This document shows, piece after piece, positions 1 to 7,237 of a stretch of 15,037 nt of DNA; the stretch's first letter is position 1, and the number at the start of each line of letters is the position of its first letter. The notes below the pieces were generated by a model. It worked only from the letters and a program-made list of their open reading frames with translations, was not told where the DNA came from and did not search any database. A program made the position numbers and the translations under genes. The stretch comes from Acidobacteriota bacterium. Its GTDB lineage: Bacteria; Acidobacteriota; Terriglobia; UBA7540. The stretch lies in NCBI GenBank assembly GCA_021827255.1, contig JAKAWO010000034.1, forward strand, positions 1-15,037. The letters run 5' to 3'.

Positions 1-232
1 AACGGCTGGCGGTCTCTCCCACGGCAGAGGGCTACCAAATCCGCCCTGAAATTGCCAGCCCTAAATCACGAGCTATTTGTGTTGTTACACTTCGGAGACT
101 TTGACACAGCCCTGGCCCAATACCAGAAAGCAGTTTCGCAGGAGGGAAATTTCTGGCAGACTCAAGGGCTGTTGGTCAATCATTATCCCGCGGTATGTCC
201 GGGATGGACATCAGAAGAGGAGGACGCTCATC

Positions 233-1603
233 ATGAGTCATCAACCCATATCTCGGCGCGACTTTATGAAAAAGACCGGAGCCGCCGGCGCGACCTTGGC
301 GGGCAAGTCTTATTTGTTGGAGGCCAGCGCCCTTCCTTTGGCGCCCGGTCCGACGCCGCCGAGCGACCAGATCCGTTTTGGCATGGTCGGCATTGGCATG
401 CAGGGGTCCGGCCTTCTGGGCCTTTCAGTCCGCCTGCCGGGCGTGGAGTGCGTCGCCGCCTGTGACCTCTACGATGGTCGGCACGTGCTCGCCAATTCCA
501 TCATCCAGCAGGCAACCGGCAAGACGGTTCCTACGACGCGCCGTTATCAGGATCTGCTCGACAATAAGGAAATTGACTGCATCGTCGCGGCCGTCCCCGA
601 TCACTGGCACGCCAAAATTATTGTGGACGCCTGCAACGCGGGCAAAGACATCTATTGTGAAAAGCCGATGACACACCACGTGGCGGAGGGTTTTGAAATC
701 ATTGGCGCGGCCGAAAAGAACCACCGCATCGTCCAGATCGGCAGCCAGCGCCGCAGCTCCATCATCTACGCCAAAGCCAAAGAACTGATTGACAGCGGCG
801 CCATCGGCGACGTTCGTTTGATTGAGGACACGATGGGGCGCAATACCCCCTGCGGCGCGTGGGTCTATCCTCCTCCGCCCGACCTTTCACCGGAGAACCT
901 TGATTGGACCACCTGGCTGGGTGACGCGCCCCAGCACCCCTTCGACCCCATCCGCTTCGCCCGGTGGCGAGCCTTCAGGGATTACGGCGAAGGAATTCCG
1001 GGCGACCTCTACGTTCACCTGCTGACGGGGATCCATTACGTTATGGGTGTCCAAAACCCGCCCCAACGCGCCTATTCTCTGGGGGGAATGTTCCAGTGGG
1101 ACGTGGATCACCGCGATTATCCCGACCAGATGGCGACCCTTTACGACTACCCAAGCTTTCGCTCCATGATCCGCGTCACGCTCGACAACCACGCGGATGA
1201 GGTTGTGCGCGTCATGGGGACACGCGGCACGGTTGAAATCAGAGACGAAAGCGTGACGATCTCGCACCAGGACGGCCAGAACCACGCGCCGTGTTATTAC
1301 ATCGCGAGTTACCCTCCCAAGCTCCACGCGGAGTTCGTCAAGGAGTGGGAAGCAAGGCATCGCACCGAGCCGGGAACCGCCACCACCACTGAGTCGGCGA
1401 CCTACTATGCGCCGCCCGGCTATGACGAGGACCGCGACCACCTCTGGAATTTCTTTCAGTCAGTGCGGACTCGCCGCCCTTCCGTGGAGGGTCCGCATTT
1501 CGGAAACAACACGGCGATCGGCTGCCATTTGGCCAATTATTCATACTTCCACAAGACCTTGGCGCGGTGGGACAGCGCCGCCAGGGCCATCAGGAGCTCG
1601 TAG
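233..1603 (+). CDS. Tat-exported Gfo/Idh/MocA family oxidoreductase
   Basis: 456-residue protein of the NAD(P)-dependent Gfo/Idh/MocA family, which oxidises or reduces sugars and sugar-like substrates; the substrate here is unknown. The N-terminus carries a twin-arginine signal (SRRDFMKK, residues 7-14) followed by a short Ala/Gly-rich stretch, so export of the folded, cofactor-loaded enzyme is predicted. The Rossmann fold follows with GMVGIGMQGSG, then the family's EKP motif at 143-145 (K144 is the expected catalytic lysine) and the C-terminal substrate domain. The ATG at 233 is chosen because AGAAGAGGAGGA lies just upstream and the Tat signal starts there; the frame stays open upstream to about 77 but gives unrelated residues. 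Exported members with a Tat leader are common in Acidobacteriota and Verrucomicrobiota (known). The TAG stop lies inside a 36-bp dispersed repeat. Confidence 0.9.
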   Translation: MSHQPISRRDFMKKTGAAGATLAGKSYLLEASALPLAPGPTPPSDQIRFGMVGIGMQGSGLLGLSVRLPGVECVAACDLYDGRHVLANSIIQQATGKTVPTTRRYQDLLDNKEIDCIVAAVPDHWHAKIIVDACNAGKDIYCEKPMTHHVAEGFEIIGAAEKNHRIVQIGSQRRSSIIYAKAKELIDSGAIGDVRLIEDTMGRNTPCGAWVYPPPPDLSPENLDWTTWLGDAPQHPFDPIRFARWRAFRDYGEGIPGDLYVHLLTGIHYVMGVQNPPQRAYSLGGMFQWDVDHRDYPDQMATLYDYPSFRSMIRVTLDNHADEVVRVMGTRGTVEIRDESVTISHQDGQNHAPCYYIASYPPKLHAEFVKEWEARHRTEPGTATTTESATYYAPPGYDEDRDHLWNFFQSVRTRRPSVEGPHFGNNTAIGCHLANYSYFHKTLARWDSAARAIRSS

Positions 1604-1636
1604 CGCAGGGAACGCTTTCCGGCCCTGCGGTTCTTG
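1601..1636 (+). repeat. 36-bp GTAGC-type intergenic repeat, copy A
   Basis: Aligns without gaps to copies at 3943-3978 and 4891-4926; 23 of 36 columns are identical in all three and A and B share 28 of 36. The shared core is TAGC, then GG, CG and the block GGCCCTGCG followed by TCTT. This copy has a perfect 7-bp inverted pair CGCAGGG/CCCTGCG. Its first three bases are the TAG stop codon of the upstream oxidoreductase. REP-like; function unknown. Confidence 0.7.
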
Positions 1637-1777
1637 GCTGGCTTGCGGCATTAGGGATCTGCCTTGTGCCTGTTGCGAAGTTTCGACGAAAAACCGCATC
1701 GTCGGACGGCAAACGCCACGCCGGGAACCATCCCGCAGGTTATTCCGGCCGCGAAACGACGCCGAGGCGATGCGCTC

Positions 1778-2359
1778 ATGAAGCCGGCACCCACGCTCGA
1801 AGAACTTCTGGCGCGCGCCGCTGAGCGGGATGGGGACGCCTTTCGCGAGCTTCATCGCCGGCTGGCCCCAGGGTTTGTGGAGCTGGCCCGCCACTGCGTT
1901 TCCAACTCGAGAGTCGCCAACCGGATTGTTGAGGACGTCTTCGCCCGCTTCCGTCACGAGGCCAAGCTTTTAAGCCAAGCGCGCCGAAGCCCGGAAGTTT
2001 GGGTGACGCTCGAGACGCGCGCTCGCGCCGTGGACTGGCTTCGTGCCCAGGAGGGATTGCCTGGTTGGGCCCGGACCCGCCTGGAGTCGCTTCCCGCAGA
2101 TTATTCCTGGTTGCCAACGATTGAGGACGCGGCCTCGCTCGATGCGCGGCGCCCCCTGCTCTCAAAAGTTCTGCGCCAGCTTCCCCCATCCCAGTCTCGC
2201 CTTTTGGAACTGGCGGTTTGCGGCGGCTTGAGCGAGCAAGAAATCGCCCAGAAGCTTGGTGAGCCGGCGGGAAAGGTCAAAAGCGAGCTGCGGGCGGCGT
2301 TCAGCTTTCTGAGGCATCGGCTTCGAGCGGTGGTGGGCACATGGACAGCCGGCATCTAG
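1778..2359 (+). CDS. Sigma-70 family (ECF-like) RNA polymerase sigma factor
   Basis: 193 residues, the usual size for an extracytoplasmic-function sigma factor. Residues 16-90 resemble region 2 (DAFRELHRRLAPGF through VDWLRAQ), and 127-185 resemble region 4, with LRQLPPSQSRLLEL followed by a helix-turn-helix (GLSEQEIAQKLGEPAGKVKS). Region 2 is rather divergent, so the call rests mainly on region 4 and the paired downstream gene. The ATG at 1778 is preferred because GAGG precedes it by about 10 bases and similarity begins there; the frame is open upstream from 1664 with no sensible protein. It overlaps the next gene by 19 bases, as in sigma/anti-sigma pairs. Likely role (inference): controls its own operon, including the transporter at 2584. 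Confidence 0.75.
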   Translation: MKPAPTLEELLARAAERDGDAFRELHRRLAPGFVELARHCVSNSRVANRIVEDVFARFRHEAKLLSQARRSPEVWVTLETRARAVDWLRAQEGLPGWARTRLESLPADYSWLPTIEDAASLDARRPLLSKVLRQLPPSQSRLLELAVCGGLSEQEIAQKLGEPAGKVKSELRAAFSFLRHRLRAVVGTWTAGI

Positions 2360-2574
2360 AAGATGTTTACGAGCTCTACCTCCTGGGATTGCTGAGCGCG
2401 GAGGAATCCTCCAGCATTGCCGAGCACGTGGGGCGAAGCTGTCCGCATTGCCTCGCTCGATTGCGCGAGGCGGCGCGCGCGGTTTACGCCGTGCTCTTGG
2501 CGCGGGGCCAGACCGGGCGCCAAGCCTGCGCCCCATCCCGAATGGCGCCGCGCGGGCGAAAGCGGCGCCGCTGA
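2341..2574 (+). CDS. Small zinc-finger anti-sigma-like protein
   Basis: 77 residues. The N-terminal part (LEDVYELYLLGLLSAEESSSIAEHV) resembles the start of anti-sigma zinc-finger (ZAS) domains, and EHVGRSCPHCLARL supplies a His-x4-Cys-x2-Cys cluster, near the ZAS pattern H-x3-C-x2-C. Unlike typical membrane anti-sigma factors there is no transmembrane segment; the protein ends in a basic tail (RGRKRRR). It begins inside the 3' end of the sigma gene, indicating translational coupling, and stops 9 bases before the transporter start. Likely binds the upstream sigma factor in the cytoplasm (inference). It could instead be a truncated remnant of a longer anti-sigma factor; I saw no clear continuation in the other frames. 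Confidence 0.6.
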   Translation: MDSRHLEDVYELYLLGLLSAEESSSIAEHVGRSCPHCLARLREAARAVYAVLLARGQTGRQACAPSRMAPRGRKRRR

Positions 2575-2583
2575 GACACCGGC

Positions 2584-3945
2584 ATGGCGGGCATCCCTCA
2601 CAAGCCGAGATTGCGGCGCGAGCTCAGTTGGTTACAAGCCACCTCGCTGTCCATCAACGACATGGTGGGCATCGGCCCCTTCATCACCATCCCCCTGCTG
2701 CTTTCCACCATGGGTGGGCCGCAAGCCATGCTGGGCTGGCTGATCGGCGCGGTGCTGGCCTTGGCGGACGGCCTGGTCTGGGCGGAGCTGGGTGCCGCCA
2801 TGCCCCAAGCCGGAGGAAGCTACCATTACCTTCGCAACGCCTTTGGGCCGCAAGCGGCAGGGCGATGGCTCAGCTTTCTGGTGGTCTGGCAGGTCATGTT
2901 TTCGGCGCCGTTGTCCGTGGCGAGCGGCGCCATCGGCTTTGCCAACTATTTTCATTACCTCTTTCCTTCACTCAGCTCGCGCGAAGTTCGTATTTTCGCT
3001 TCCTTGATTCCACTGGCCCTTGTGCTGCTGCTCTACCGGCGGATTCGGACCGTGGGGAATTTGTCCGTCGTGTTGCTCGGAGGCGTGCTGGCGGGTTGTC
3101 TCTGGATCATCGTTTCGGGTTTACCTCATCTGAGCGCCAGCCGCATTTTTGATTTTCCGCCGGGCGCGTTCCATCTAAGACTAATTTTCTGGGCCGGGCT
3201 CGGCCACGCCACGCTCTATGCCCTTTACGATTACTTTGGTTACTACAACGTCTGCTATTTGGCGGAGGAAATCCGCGACCCAGGGCGAGTCATTCCGCGC
3301 GCCATTTTGGCCTCGATCGCCGTTGTCGGGGCGATGTATCTCTTGATGAACACCTCCATCCTGAGCGTGGTTCCCTGGCGCGAAGCCGAGCATAGCAGCT
3401 TCATTGCTTCAACCTACATTCAAATTCTCTACGGACGTTGGGCCGGCCGCGCCATGACCCTCCTGATGCTCTGGATTGCCTTCGGCTCCGTCTTCTCGTT
3501 GTTGCTCGGTTACTCGCGCGTTCCTTATGCGGCGGCGGAGGATGGGAATTTCTTCAAAATCTTCGCGCGCCTTCATCCGACCGAGGACTTTCCTAACGTC
3601 TCCCTGGTCACGCTGGGCGTGATCGCCTCGGCGTTCAGCCTGCTCCGCTTGCCGGAGGTGATCGCCAGCCTGGTGGCCACGCGCGTTTTGCTTCAATACC
3701 TGCCGCAGGCGGTGGGCTTTTTCGTCTTGCGCGCGCGCGCTCCCCGGATGGAGCGTCCCTTCCGGATGTGGCTCTATCCGGTTCCCGGAGTGATTTCAAT
3801 TCTCGGCTGGATTTATATTCTCGTCACTTCGGCGCGAGGCTCGCTGCTATTTGCGATGGCGATTTTCGTCCTGGGGACGGCCGCCTATCTGGTTCGCGCC
3901 CGCAAGCGCCGCGAGTGGCCATTCGACCGGCTCCCGCGCGCGTAG
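2584..3945 (+). CDS. APC superfamily amino acid/polyamine-type permease
   Basis: 453 residues with about 12 hydrophobic segments, matching the length and fold of APC (amino acid-polyamine-organocation) secondary transporters in the inner membrane. The first membrane helix contains the broken-helix glycine motif typical of the family (NDMVGIGPFITIP, about residues 25-37). The conserved acidic/basic stretch after helix 6 is present (YLAEEIRDPGRVIPRAI). Substrate cannot be read from the sequence. No convincing ribosome-binding site precedes ATG 2584, which lies 9 bases after the anti-sigma stop, so coupled translation is likely. Its place behind a sigma/anti-sigma pair suggests stress- or nutrient-responsive expression (inference). 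The stop TAG is the first triplet of repeat copy B. Confidence 0.9.
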   Translation: MAGIPHKPRLRRELSWLQATSLSINDMVGIGPFITIPLLLSTMGGPQAMLGWLIGAVLALADGLVWAELGAAMPQAGGSYHYLRNAFGPQAAGRWLSFLVVWQVMFSAPLSVASGAIGFANYFHYLFPSLSSREVRIFASLIPLALVLLLYRRIRTVGNLSVVLLGGVLAGCLWIIVSGLPHLSASRIFDFPPGAFHLRLIFWAGLGHATLYALYDYFGYYNVCYLAEEIRDPGRVIPRAILASIAVVGAMYLLMNTSILSVVPWREAEHSSFIASTYIQILYGRWAGRAMTLLMLWIAFGSVFSLLLGYSRVPYAAAEDGNFFKIFARLHPTEDFPNVSLVTLGVIASAFSLLRLPEVIASLVATRVLLQYLPQAVGFFVLRARAPRMERPFRMWLYPVPGVISILGWIYILVTSARGSLLFAMAIFVLGTAAYLVRARKRREWPFDRLPRA

Positions 3946-3978
3946 CCCAGGGCCCGCTCTTTGGCCCTGCGGCTCTTT
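3943..3978 (+). repeat. 36-bp GTAGC-type intergenic repeat, copy B
   Basis: Gap-free match to copies A and C (28 of 36 with each). Contains a perfect 7-bp stem CAGGGCC/GGCCCTG with an 8-base loop, without a T-run. It sits in the 67-base gap between the convergent permease and methyltransferase genes, where it could act as a two-way transcription barrier (inference). Its first triplet is the permease stop codon. Confidence 0.7.
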
Positions 3979-4012
3979 CAGCCACACCGTGAATCGGCCT
4001 CGCCGCTCGGCG

Positions 4013-4813
4013 CTATGCCGCTTCACCCTCGGTTGGGGCCCGACGAAGAAGGAACATGCCTTCGTGGTGGGTAATCACCAGGTCGCCGTTCTGCGGCCGA
4101 GGCGCAAAGCCTGCCCGGTCGCCCGCCGCCGAGTCCTCCAGCAGCCGACGGGCTTCCTGATACGCTCTGTCCTGCGGCTTGAGCCCGGCCCGCAGCATCC
4201 ATTGATTGAACGAGCGCTCCCGCCGTCGCGCCGCCTGGCGGACGACCTCGAGCTGATATTTTTCAAACAACGCGAGAAAAGTCGTCAGCCGCAAGCTGAG
4301 CGTGTGCGAGGGGTCGCGAACAATTTCAATCTGGTTGTGCAAATCGAATTTAGAGTCCGACTCGGGAGCGAGCGTGTCCACGACCAGCAACCGTCCCGCC
4401 GGTTTGGTGACGCGAATCATTTCGCCCAGCGCCCGCTCTGGCTTGGGCATGTGGTGGAAGGCGAACTGACACGAGACCAGGTCAAAAGACCCGTCGGCGT
4501 AGGGAAGATGCTCGCCTTCGCCTCGGTCGAAAGCGACGTTCGCGATGCCTCGCTCCGCCTGGAACGCGCGCGCCTGCCGCAGCATGCTTTCCGTCAGGTC
4601 CATGCCCCGCGCGAAGCCCACCCTGGCGGCGACCGCCAGAACAAACGCTCCCGGCCCGCAAGCCACGTCCAAAACCACCTCGCTCGCCTGCGGCCTTGCA
4701 AACTCGACTTTTTCCGCCAGCATTTCCGGCGTGTCGCGAACGGCGTATTTTGAAAATGCCTCCGCTGTCTTGGTGAACTGCCTCTGAACGACTTCTTTCT
4801 GCTTTTTCGACAT
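4013..4813 (-). CDS. Class I SAM-dependent methyltransferase (UbiE-like)
   Basis: 266 residues. SAM-binding motif I is VVLDVACGPGAF (DVACGPG, residues 49-55), followed by an acidic motif II region (GMDLTESMLRQA) and a motif resembling the UbiE/COQ5 pattern (FHHMPKPERALGEMIRVTKPAGRL). The N-terminal KKQKEVVQRQFTKTAEAFSKY is also typical of this Methyltransf_11/UbiE-like group, which methylates small molecules; the acceptor is unknown. ATG at 4813 is chosen because the family's N-terminus begins there and GAAAGAG lies just upstream; the open frame to 4933 has no family similarity. It is convergent with the permease and divergent from the DapA-like gene, so it is probably a single-gene unit. Repeat copies B and C lie on either side. 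Confidence 0.85.
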   Translation of the reverse strand: MSKKQKEVVQRQFTKTAEAFSKYAVRDTPEMLAEKVEFARPQASEVVLDVACGPGAFVLAVAARVGFARGMDLTESMLRQARAFQAERGIANVAFDRGEGEHLPYADGSFDLVSCQFAFHHMPKPERALGEMIRVTKPAGRLLVVDTLAPESDSKFDLHNQIEIVRDPSHTLSLRLTTFLALFEKYQLEVVRQAARRRERSFNQWMLRAGLKPQDRAYQEARRLLEDSAAGDRAGFAPRPQNGDLVITHHEGMFLLRRAPTEGEAA

Positions 4814-4838
4814 GGCTCTTTCACGCTTCCATGAGGAT

Positions 4839-4844
4839 GTTATA
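4839..4844 (-). promoter_or_regulatory. Candidate -10 box for the methyltransferase
   Basis: On the minus strand TATAAC lies about 25 bases before the methyltransferase ATG in otherwise GC-rich sequence. No good TTGACA-like -35 is found at the right spacing, so this is a weak call. Confidence 0.3.
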
Positions 4845-4890
4845 CAATCCGCTTTCGCTTGAGAACCGGAAAATGCGCCAAGGGCCCTCG

Positions 4891-4926
4891 TAGCGGCGGA
4901 CCCGTTCTCTGGCCCTGCGACTCTTG
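4891..4926 (+). repeat. 36-bp GTAGC-type intergenic repeat, copy C
   Basis: Third gap-free copy, 28 of 36 identical to copy B. Here the TAG is not a stop codon: the element lies in the divergent gap between the methyltransferase and the DapA-like gene and ends a few bases before the latter's ribosome-binding site (CGGAGG). The palindrome is degraded on the left arm. Confidence 0.65.
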
Positions 4927-4942
4927 CGCGCACGGAGGTCGA

Positions 4943-5845
4943 ATGGCGTTAACCGCCCAAGAACTGAAGTCCTCCTTGCGGGGCGTCGTTGGCTTCGGCG
5001 TGACGCCGTTCCATCACGACTTCACCCTGAACCTCGAGGCTCTGCGTCAGAACGCTTCCTCGCTCGCCGAATCCTGCCAGGTGGTGGTCCCGCTGGCGGG
5101 CAACGGCGAGATTTATTCTCTTTCGCCGGAAGAACATCGAACGGTCGGCCGCGCCGTGGTCGAGGAGGTCCGTGGCCGCAAGCCGGTGGTCGTCGGGGTG
5201 GGTTTGACGGCCCCGCTCGCCGCCGAGCTCGCCCGCCAAGCGGAAGCCTACGGCGCCGACGGCATCCTGATGCTTCCGCCCTACTTCGTCCGCGCCAACG
5301 ACGACGGCCTTTTCGAATATTACCGCTCCATCGCCAGCGTCACGCGGCTCGGCGCGATTCTTTTCCAAACCCCTTCCGTGAACTTCAGCCCTTGTCTGCT
5401 GCGCCGCCTGGCGGACATCCCAAACATCATTGGTCTCAAGGATGAGCACGGAGACCTCGATCAATTTGTCCGGCAATGGGCGGCCGTTGGCAATCGCATG
5501 GAGCTGTTGTGCGGCGTCGGAGAAATCCTGGCCCCCAGTTACTTCGCGCTCGGCGTCCAGGCGTTCACGAGCGGCCTGGTCAACTTTATGCCCGCAAGCT
5601 GCCGCAAGATTCTTGAGCACTTGGTCCGTCGGGAGTTCGAAGCCGCGGCGCGCCTGGTCGAGCGCGATATGCTGGCGATTTATGATCTTCGCGTCAAGCG
5701 TCCCGGCTACCGCACCCTGGTCATCAAGGAGGCGATGAACCTTTGCGGCCTCGACGCCGGCCCGGCCCGGCCGCCGCTCGCTCCGCTTCCCGACGCTGAC
5801 CGCGAGGAACTGCGCAGCCTGCTGGCGCGCCTTGGGCTCCTGTAA
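4943..5845 (+). CDS. DapA/KdgD-superfamily aldolase-dehydratase with altered active site
   Basis: 300-residue class I aldolase-type TIM barrel of the dihydrodipicolinate synthase superfamily. The start (LTAQELKSSLRGVVGFGVTP) and the end (YDLRVKRPGYRTLVIK, then DAGPARPPLAPL) resemble 5-dehydro-4-deoxyglucarate dehydratase (KdgD), which converts its substrate to 2-oxoglutarate semialdehyde in glucarate/galactarate breakdown. The Schiff-base lysine is K166 in IIGLKDEHGD. Two active-site positions differ from the family: the G-T-G-E or G-T-T-G-E loop reads G-N-G-E at 53-56, and the tyrosine of the Y-N-x motif is replaced by F141 (AILFQTPS). The reaction may therefore differ, and I would not assign KdgD or DapA firmly. 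Start ATG 4943 follows CGGAGG. It is followed by hairpins, suggesting it is a one-gene unit. Confidence 0.85.
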   Translation: MALTAQELKSSLRGVVGFGVTPFHHDFTLNLEALRQNASSLAESCQVVVPLAGNGEIYSLSPEEHRTVGRAVVEEVRGRKPVVVGVGLTAPLAAELARQAEAYGADGILMLPPYFVRANDDGLFEYYRSIASVTRLGAILFQTPSVNFSPCLLRRLADIPNIIGLKDEHGDLDQFVRQWAAVGNRMELLCGVGEILAPSYFALGVQAFTSGLVNFMPASCRKILEHLVRREFEAAARLVERDMLAIYDLRVKRPGYRTLVIKEAMNLCGLDAGPARPPLAPLPDADREELRSLLARLGLL

Positions 5846-5846
5846 G

Positions 5847-5864
5847 GGTGGGCTTCAGCCCGCC
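5847..5864 (+). terminator. Hairpin directly after the DapA-like stop codon
   Basis: GGTGGGCT/AGCCCGCC forms an 8-bp stem (one G-U pair) with a TC loop, starting 2 bases after TAA. There is no T-run, so it may be a REP-type palindrome or a Rho-assisted stop rather than a classical intrinsic terminator. The GGGCTTCAGCCC core resembles hairpin 1 of the Y-shaped element at 13256. Confidence 0.4.
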
Positions 5865-5901
5865 ATCGCCGTTCCCGGCGAGGGTCGGCGCTCATCGAGC
5901 G

Positions 5902-5950
5902 GCGCCACAGATTGTGGCGCAGGGCCAGCGTCTTGGCCACGCAGCGCTTC
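5902..5950 (+). repeat. Palindrome plus possible degenerate copy of the 36-bp repeat
   Basis: GCGCCACA/TGTGGCGC is a perfect 8-bp stem with a 3-base loop (5902-5920). The bases after it, from 5914, loosely resemble the 36-bp repeat (GTGGCGCAGGG, then a TCTTGGCC block), including a GGCCA/TGGCC stem. Similarity is by eye and needs a gap, so copy status is uncertain. It lies in the 179-base leader upstream of galT and could shape its transcript. Confidence 0.35.
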
Positions 5951-6024
5951 GCAAAAACTGCTGAGTTATACGGCGAGCACGGCGCTAGACATTTGAATCT
6001 GCCGCCCACGAAAGGAGCTCTTGC

Positions 6025-7017
6025 ATGCCCGAGCTGCGTTACAACATTCTGACCCGCGAATGGGTCCTCATCGCCACCGAGCGCGCCAAGCGGCCTGAGG
6101 ACTTCGTCGCCAAGAAAGAGAAAAAGCAGATTCCAAGCTATTCTCCGGCGTGCCCGTTCTGCCCCGGCAACGAGCGCCTGACGCCTCCGGCCACCCGGGT
6201 CGTTCCCGCCAGTGGCGCTTGGCGGATCCGCGTGACGCCCAACAAATATGCGGCCCTGTCCAAAGACGGCGAGCTTCGCCGCTTTGCTCAAGGGATTCGC
6301 CGCACAGTAGCCGGCGTCGGCATCCATGAGGTGATTGTGGAGACGCCCGAGCACGGGCGGACCACGGCGCTGCTCGATGATTCCCAGGTCGAGCTGATTA
6401 TTGAGGCTTATCTCGACCGATTTCGGTACGCCTCCGCCGATCCTCGGGTCGAGCAGGTGACCATCTTCAAGAACCACGGTGAAGCGGCCGGAACTTCGCT
6501 CGAGCACCCCCATTCGCAAATCATCGGAACGCCCGTCGTGACCGCTCAGCTGCGCGACCGCCTGGCCAATGCGGCCGCCCACTACGATGAGTTTGGGGAG
6601 TGCATCTTCTGCCGCGTTTTGGAAGTGGAGCTCAAGGAAAAAACTCGCATCGTTCTCGAAACCGACCATTTTGTCGCTTTTGTTCCCTTCGCCGCCCTCA
6701 CGCCGTTTTCCATGCTCATCATGCCCCGGCGCCACATGTCCGTCTTTTCAGAGATGAGTGACCCGGAAGCCGCCGACCTGGCCTGCGCCCTCCGCCGCAT
6801 CCTGGCCACGCTCTATCACGGCCTGGCTGATCCCGATTTCAACTACACCATCCGCACCGCACCCACCGACCATCTCGGCGTCCGGTATTATCACTGGTAT
6901 CTGAGCATCATCCCGCGCCTCACCCGCGTGGCAGGATTCGAGCTGGGCGCCGGCATGTTCATCAACGTCTCGCTGCCGGAAGAGAACGCTGCCTTCTTGC
7001 GCCAAGTGCCGATGTAA
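6025..7017 (+). CDS. galT: Galactose-1-phosphate uridylyltransferase-like protein (GalT, HIT superfamily)
   Basis: 330 residues, full length. GalT moves UMP between UDP-glucose and galactose-1-phosphate in the Leloir pathway. Zinc ligands are visible: C43 and C46 (CPFCPGNE), with H110 (ETPEH) and H161 as further candidates. The active-site motif HPHSQ (161-165) gives H163 as the nucleophile; E. coli GalT has HPHGQ, while Ser at this place is usual in a bacterial/plant subfamily that includes ADP-glucose phosphorylases, so a different nucleotide sugar is possible. A second CxxC (CIFC) begins the C-terminal half. Start supported by AAAGGAG 8 bases upstream. No other Leloir gene is adjacent, so pathway context is not given by neighbours. 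The 220 bases after the stop hold no gene I can support. Confidence 0.88.
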   Translation: MPELRYNILTREWVLIATERAKRPEDFVAKKEKKQIPSYSPACPFCPGNERLTPPATRVVPASGAWRIRVTPNKYAALSKDGELRRFAQGIRRTVAGVGIHEVIVETPEHGRTTALLDDSQVELIIEAYLDRFRYASADPRVEQVTIFKNHGEAAGTSLEHPHSQIIGTPVVTAQLRDRLANAAAHYDEFGECIFCRVLEVELKEKTRIVLETDHFVAFVPFAALTPFSMLIMPRRHMSVFSEMSDPEAADLACALRRILATLYHGLADPDFNYTIRTAPTDHLGVRYYHWYLSIIPRLTRVAGFELGAGMFINVSLPEENAAFLRQVPM

Positions 7018-7237
7018 CGTCGCGGGCTGATAGTTCCTCGAATCAGTGGGTTCGGTGTGGGCGCGCCAACCGCCACTCTGTCCGCGCCGTCGGGGCCCAA
7101 GACCACCCTGCCGACCGCGTCGCGGTTGCCCTTTTCGCCGGGAACCTCGGGCAGGGCCGACCCGAGCAAAATGCGGCGTCCGACAAGACCCTCGCAGCCG
7201 CGTTGACGGCAGGGCGTCCGGGTCGGCTGCGCGGCGC

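Noticed and set aside
101..106. TTGACA, a possible -35 for the first gene
   Set aside because: No TATAAT-like hexamer at 16-18 bases downstream.
1..232. Open frame from position 1 with a TPR-like stretch (FGDFDTALAQYQKAV)
   Set aside because: Only one weak repeat-like phrase; the frame continues to 465 out of phase over the clear Gfo/Idh gene and gives low-complexity nonsense there. It could be the decayed tail of an upstream gene, but the evidence is too thin.
887..1441. Long minus-strand open frame opposite the first gene
   Set aside because: Antisense shadow of a GC-rich coding sequence; the plus-strand frame has clear family motifs.
3851..4753. 300-codon plus-strand open frame over the methyltransferase
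   Set aside because: Antisense to a gene with clear SAM-binding motifs; its translation is arginine/proline-rich and matches nothing.
5707..6735. 342-codon minus-strand open frame spanning the DapA-like end and galT
   Set aside because: Crosses an intergenic gap with hairpins and lies antisense to galT; typical high-GC shadow frame.
7018..7237. Minus-strand open frame (6891-7241) with GRVVLGPDGADRVAVGAPTPN, faintly FG-GAP-like
   Set aside because: It overlaps the end of galT on the opposite strand, has no ribosome site, and the resemblance is one short phrase.
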